DNA of 64,000 nucleotides from contig NZ_CP039694.1 of assembly GCF_005145045.1 (NCBI RefSeq), positions 310,001-374,000 of the forward strand, in the 5' to 3' direction. Origin of the DNA: Agrobacterium larrymoorei. Its GTDB lineage: Bacteria; Pseudomonadota; Alphaproteobacteria; Rhizobiales; Rhizobiaceae. How positions within the stretch are numbered: position 1 is the stretch's first letter; every line of letters starts with the position of its first letter. Below the pieces are notes generated by a model that was given only the letters and a program-made list of their open reading frames with translations, was not told the DNA's origin and ran no database searches. Positions 61,884 through 64,000 of this stretch are shown here, one piece after another. The translations under genes were made by a program, and so were the position numbers.

Positions 61884-63101
61884 TTACCGGACGACCGGAA
61901 GCTCGAGATCGAGTTTCGCGCCGTCGAAATGCACCGGGATGTTGGGATCGCGGCTGGGCAGGATGACCGTGGCAAGACCCGGCGTGGTGATTTCGCCACG
62001 CTGGTTCTCACCCCAGATTTCAAGGTCGACGAGCGCGTGGCCATCCTTGACGTACTTGCGGGAGACCTTGCCCTTGCACCAGGTGGAATCACCCATGGTG
62101 TTGAAGCGGCGCATTTCGGTGCGGACACGCTTGAGGAAGGCTGCGTCACCCATCCAGTTGGTGACGAGCGAGGCCATCCAGGAGGAGCGCTGCGGGCCGT
62201 AATCGTATACGCCCGGCACGCCGACTTCCTTTGCCGTCGATTCACGATGGTGGCCGATCCCGGTGTATTCGATGCCGCCGCCCGCTTCCGGATTTCGGAA
62301 GAAGTGGCCCGGATGCTTCATCGCCGCTTTGAAGACGACGCCGTGGGTATGGCCGCGGCCGCAGCCGACGAGGAACCCCATCGTGTCCATGAGCGACAGC
62401 GGGCCGCGGACGATCGGATCGAGTTCCTCGCCCTCGGTCACATCTTCCCAGTACCGGACATTGGCGCCGCGCATGCGGGCCTCTTCCCTAAGGATAGCCT
62501 CGTCGATCTTCTCGAATTCCTCCTGCGTGTATTCGTGGGTGACGATGTCCTTGTACTTGCCCGCGTCACGGGCGGCCTTGCGTTCGTGCCGCGTGCATGT
62601 GCCGAGGGCGCGGGCGACGATCTCGCCACGCTGGTTGCTGTACGTCGCTTCGACATATTGCAGCACGAGACGGCCGGAGAACTTGCTCTCCTTCTCCTCG
62701 ACGCCGACGACGCGCTCGATGGCGCCGATACGGTCGCCCGGACGGATGTGGCGAAACAGTTCCCAGTCGTTTCCGGCATAGAACCCGTGAACCCCCGGAA
62801 GGCCCCAACGAGTCCGGCCGACCCAACCGAATGCCATCGGGAACATCGGGTGAGCTACTTGCCCGCCATACCGGGAATTGCGACCGTATTCCTGTTCCCT
62901 GTAGAGCGGGTTCAGGTCGCCGATGCCGTTGCACCAGTTCCTGAGCGTGTCGGTGGTGGCGTCCTGCAGGTACGGACCTTCCGGGCGCAGTTGAAGTCCG
63001 ATCATGCCGCGGGCGGCAGCCACCGCCTCGTCCGTGATGAGACCCTCAGCGGGCGCTCCCCCTACGTCCTGTTTAGACTTGTCGATTACCTCAACGTTCA
63101 T
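61884..63101 (-). CDS. MaoC/FAS1-like double hot-dog acyl-CoA dehydratase
   Basis: A 405-residue protein with two hot-dog halves. The first has NWCNGIGDLNPLYREQEYGRN and GWGLPGVHGFYAGNDWELF-like text (RWGLPGVHGFYAGND) and ERVVGVEEKESKFSGRL. The second has DPIVRGPLSLMDTMGFLVGC, GPQRSSWMASLVTNWMG and GDSTWCKGKVSRKYVKDG. Such didomain MaoC proteins hydrate or dehydrate acyl-CoA thioesters. The ATG follows GGAGGAAGAC. It is upstream of the CoA-transferases and opens the CoA unit; the 199 bp before it are AT-rich and probably contain the promoter. Confidence 0.82.
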   Translation of the reverse strand: MNVEVIDKSKQDVGGAPAEGLITDEAVAAARGMIGLQLRPEGPYLQDATTDTLRNWCNGIGDLNPLYREQEYGRNSRYGGQVAHPMFPMAFGWVGRTRWGLPGVHGFYAGNDWELFRHIRPGDRIGAIERVVGVEEKESKFSGRLVLQYVEATYSNQRGEIVARALGTCTRHERKAARDAGKYKDIVTHEYTQEEFEKIDEAILREEARMRGANVRYWEDVTEGEELDPIVRGPLSLMDTMGFLVGCGRGHTHGVVFKAAMKHPGHFFRNPEAGGGIEYTGIGHHRESTAKEVGVPGVYDYGPQRSSWMASLVTNWMGDAAFLKRVRTEMRRFNTMGDSTWCKGKVSRKYVKDGHALVDLEIWGENQRGEITTPGLATVILPSRDPNIPVHFDGAKLDLELPVVR

Positions 63102-63300
63102 GTCTTCCTCCAGAAAATTTTGGCGACGCTTGCATCCGATCGAGCAACCGTTGACCAAGATAATGCATTTTATATTATCTTGGTCAATAAGATTTCCGCA
63201 ATGAAGCTTCAATAACCTATTGATTTCAAACAACCTTCACAAGACACGACTCCGCCTTCCTGGCGACGCCGGGCACACGGAGACATGGAGATAGAGCGCG

Positions 63301-63879
63301 CTAGATCGTGATCTCTGCGGCGCTTGAAATGGCTGCGAAGCGTCGGACGCCCGCAATGGCGTAGTCATGCTCCTCGTCTGTGGCGCCTGCGCAGCAGTCC
63401 TCGATCACGACGCACTCGAAATCCCGATCGTGCCCTTCCCTTGCGGCAGCCTGCACGACACCGTTTGTCGACACACCCGCCAGCAACAGACGTTTGATGC
63501 CCATCGCGCTGAGAACCGGCATCAGCTTCGTCCCATAGAAAGGGCTGACCCGGTGCTTGATGATGTCTATGTCTCCGACCTGCGGTGCGAACCCGTCAAA
63601 GACTTCCGTTCCCCACTCCCCGAGCTTGAAGAACCCATTGTTCCGCGCCTTGGAGAAGACGGGTGAATTGGGCGGGCATTCACGATAATCCGGAGAGAAG
63701 CCCACCCTAACATAGCCAATCGGCACTGCGGCTGCCCGCGCGCGGTCGATGATCAGCTTCGTGTTTTCGTAGACGTTCCTCTCGCGGCATTTGATGCAGT
63801 AGGTCTTAGCACCCATCCCATCGGGATGGACGAGGTCATTGATCATGTCCATGACGAGAAGGATCGTGTCAACGGCCAT
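63301..63879 (-). CDS. isochorismatase-fold hydrolase lacking the usual cysteine
   Basis: A 192-residue protein of the isochorismatase superfamily: LLVMDMINDLVHPDG with the conserved Asp, IIKHRVSPFYGTKL with the Lys, and LLLAGVSTNGVVQAAARE with the following EDCCAG. In amidases of this superfamily the third segment reads TN-x-C; here it is TN-G-V, so the nucleophilic cysteine is absent while Asp and Lys remain. It could be a vinyl-ether-type hydrolase or another non-cysteine subgroup. It lies upstream of the CoA genes on the same strand and downstream of a binding-protein gene. Confidence 0.8.
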   Translation of the reverse strand: MAVDTILLVMDMINDLVHPDGMGAKTYCIKCRERNVYENTKLIIDRARAAAVPIGYVRVGFSPDYRECPPNSPVFSKARNNGFFKLGEWGTEVFDGFAPQVGDIDIIKHRVSPFYGTKLMPVLSAMGIKRLLLAGVSTNGVVQAAAREGHDRDFECVVIEDCCAGATDEEHDYAIAGVRRFAAISSAAEITI

Positions 63880-63960
63880 AGCGGTTCTCCTGGAATGACT
63901 TAACTGTGGTGGCGTTGGTCAGTACCGGGAGGACGGAGGCGTTGTCTCTTGTCGAAAGCC

Positions 63961-64000
63961 TTACGAGGCGTAGCCGACCTTGAACTCGTCCCACCCGGAA
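63961..64000 (-). CDS. C-terminal end of a polyamine-type ABC substrate-binding protein
   Basis: Only the last 12 codons and stop are inside the window. On the minus strand they read SGWDEFKVGYAS, which closely resembles the terminal GWNDFKSGF and GWSDFKSGI of the two PotD-like receptors near the other end of the window. The rest of the gene continues beyond 64000. It suggests an importer next to the CoA pathway genes. Confidence 0.55.
   Translation of the reverse strand, partial: SGWDEFKVGYAS

Noticed and set aside
1..64000. CRISPR arrays, rRNA or tRNA genes, replication or partition genes
   Set aside because: No regular direct-repeat array, rRNA segment, complete tRNA or repABC-like gene was seen on either strand.

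Overview
The window looks like an accessory replicon (plasmid or second chromosome) or catabolic island of an alphaproteobacterium, most likely the Rhizobium/Agrobacterium group. The evidence is dense high-affinity ABC transport joined to sugar-acid and amide catabolism, a small DUF1127 protein, AbiE, and rhizobial-type IS30/IS3/IS110 remnants. This is inferred from gene content and style, not from a marker gene. About the first 15.8 kb are visibly richer in A+T and hold most of the decayed genes. The blocks from about 16 to 53 kb and 57.8 to 64 kb are GC-rich and largely intact.

Layout. 1-2.0 kb: end of a luciferase-like flavin monooxygenase, a 44-residue ORF and an MFS exporter. 2.1-2.6 kb: a frameshifted SGNH hydrolase pseudogene. 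2.7-9.5 kb (minus): a polyamine/opine-type ABC operon with two tandem paralogous Tat-exported binding proteins, followed by L-serine dehydratase. 9.8-12.7 kb (plus): GMC oxidoreductase and glycerate 2-kinase. 12.8-14.8 kb: a graveyard of IS110, IS30 and IS3 fragments. 14.9-15.7 kb: a broken alcohol dehydrogenase.

16.0-24.6 kb: an eight-gene sugar ABC/catabolic operon (binding protein, two permeases, ATPase, DUF1080, Gfo/Idh/MocA, beta-propeller, UPF0303) divergent from a LacI regulator, with a clear palindromic operator. 24.7-37.4 kb: a second sugar-acid island. Its minus-strand operon holds a mannonate-dehydratase-like enzyme, an ABC importer, an aldo/keto reductase, a sugar isomerase and two VOC proteins. 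The divergent plus-strand operon holds IclR, an enolase-superfamily dehydratase, Gfo/Idh/MocA, a second UPF0303 and another Gfo/Idh/MocA.

37.5-46.1 kb (minus): a tightly packed eight-gene unit joining hydantoinase/oxoprolinase A and B to SDRs, an HpcH/HpaI aldolase, gluconokinase, a 2-hydroxyacid dehydrogenase and an L-idonate-type dehydrogenase. 46.4-53.3 kb: a Nac-like LysR regulator, an aminotransferase and a branched-chain-amino-acid-type (Liv) ABC operon. The hydantoinase and Liv promoters share a 43-bp block (38/43 identical) that contains an ATA-N9-TAT motif.

53.6-57.6 kb: a small defence-flavoured island with DUF1127, an HNH-like remnant, a TIR-domain protein, three small unknown proteins and an AbiEi/AbiEii toxin-antitoxin pair with an inverted-repeat operator array. 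57.8-64.0 kb (minus): a CoA-thioester pathway with a CitE-like lyase, two MaoC/FAS1-like hydratases, two family III CoA-transferases and an isochorismatase-fold protein that lacks the usual cysteine, plus the last codons of another polyamine-type binding protein at the window edge.
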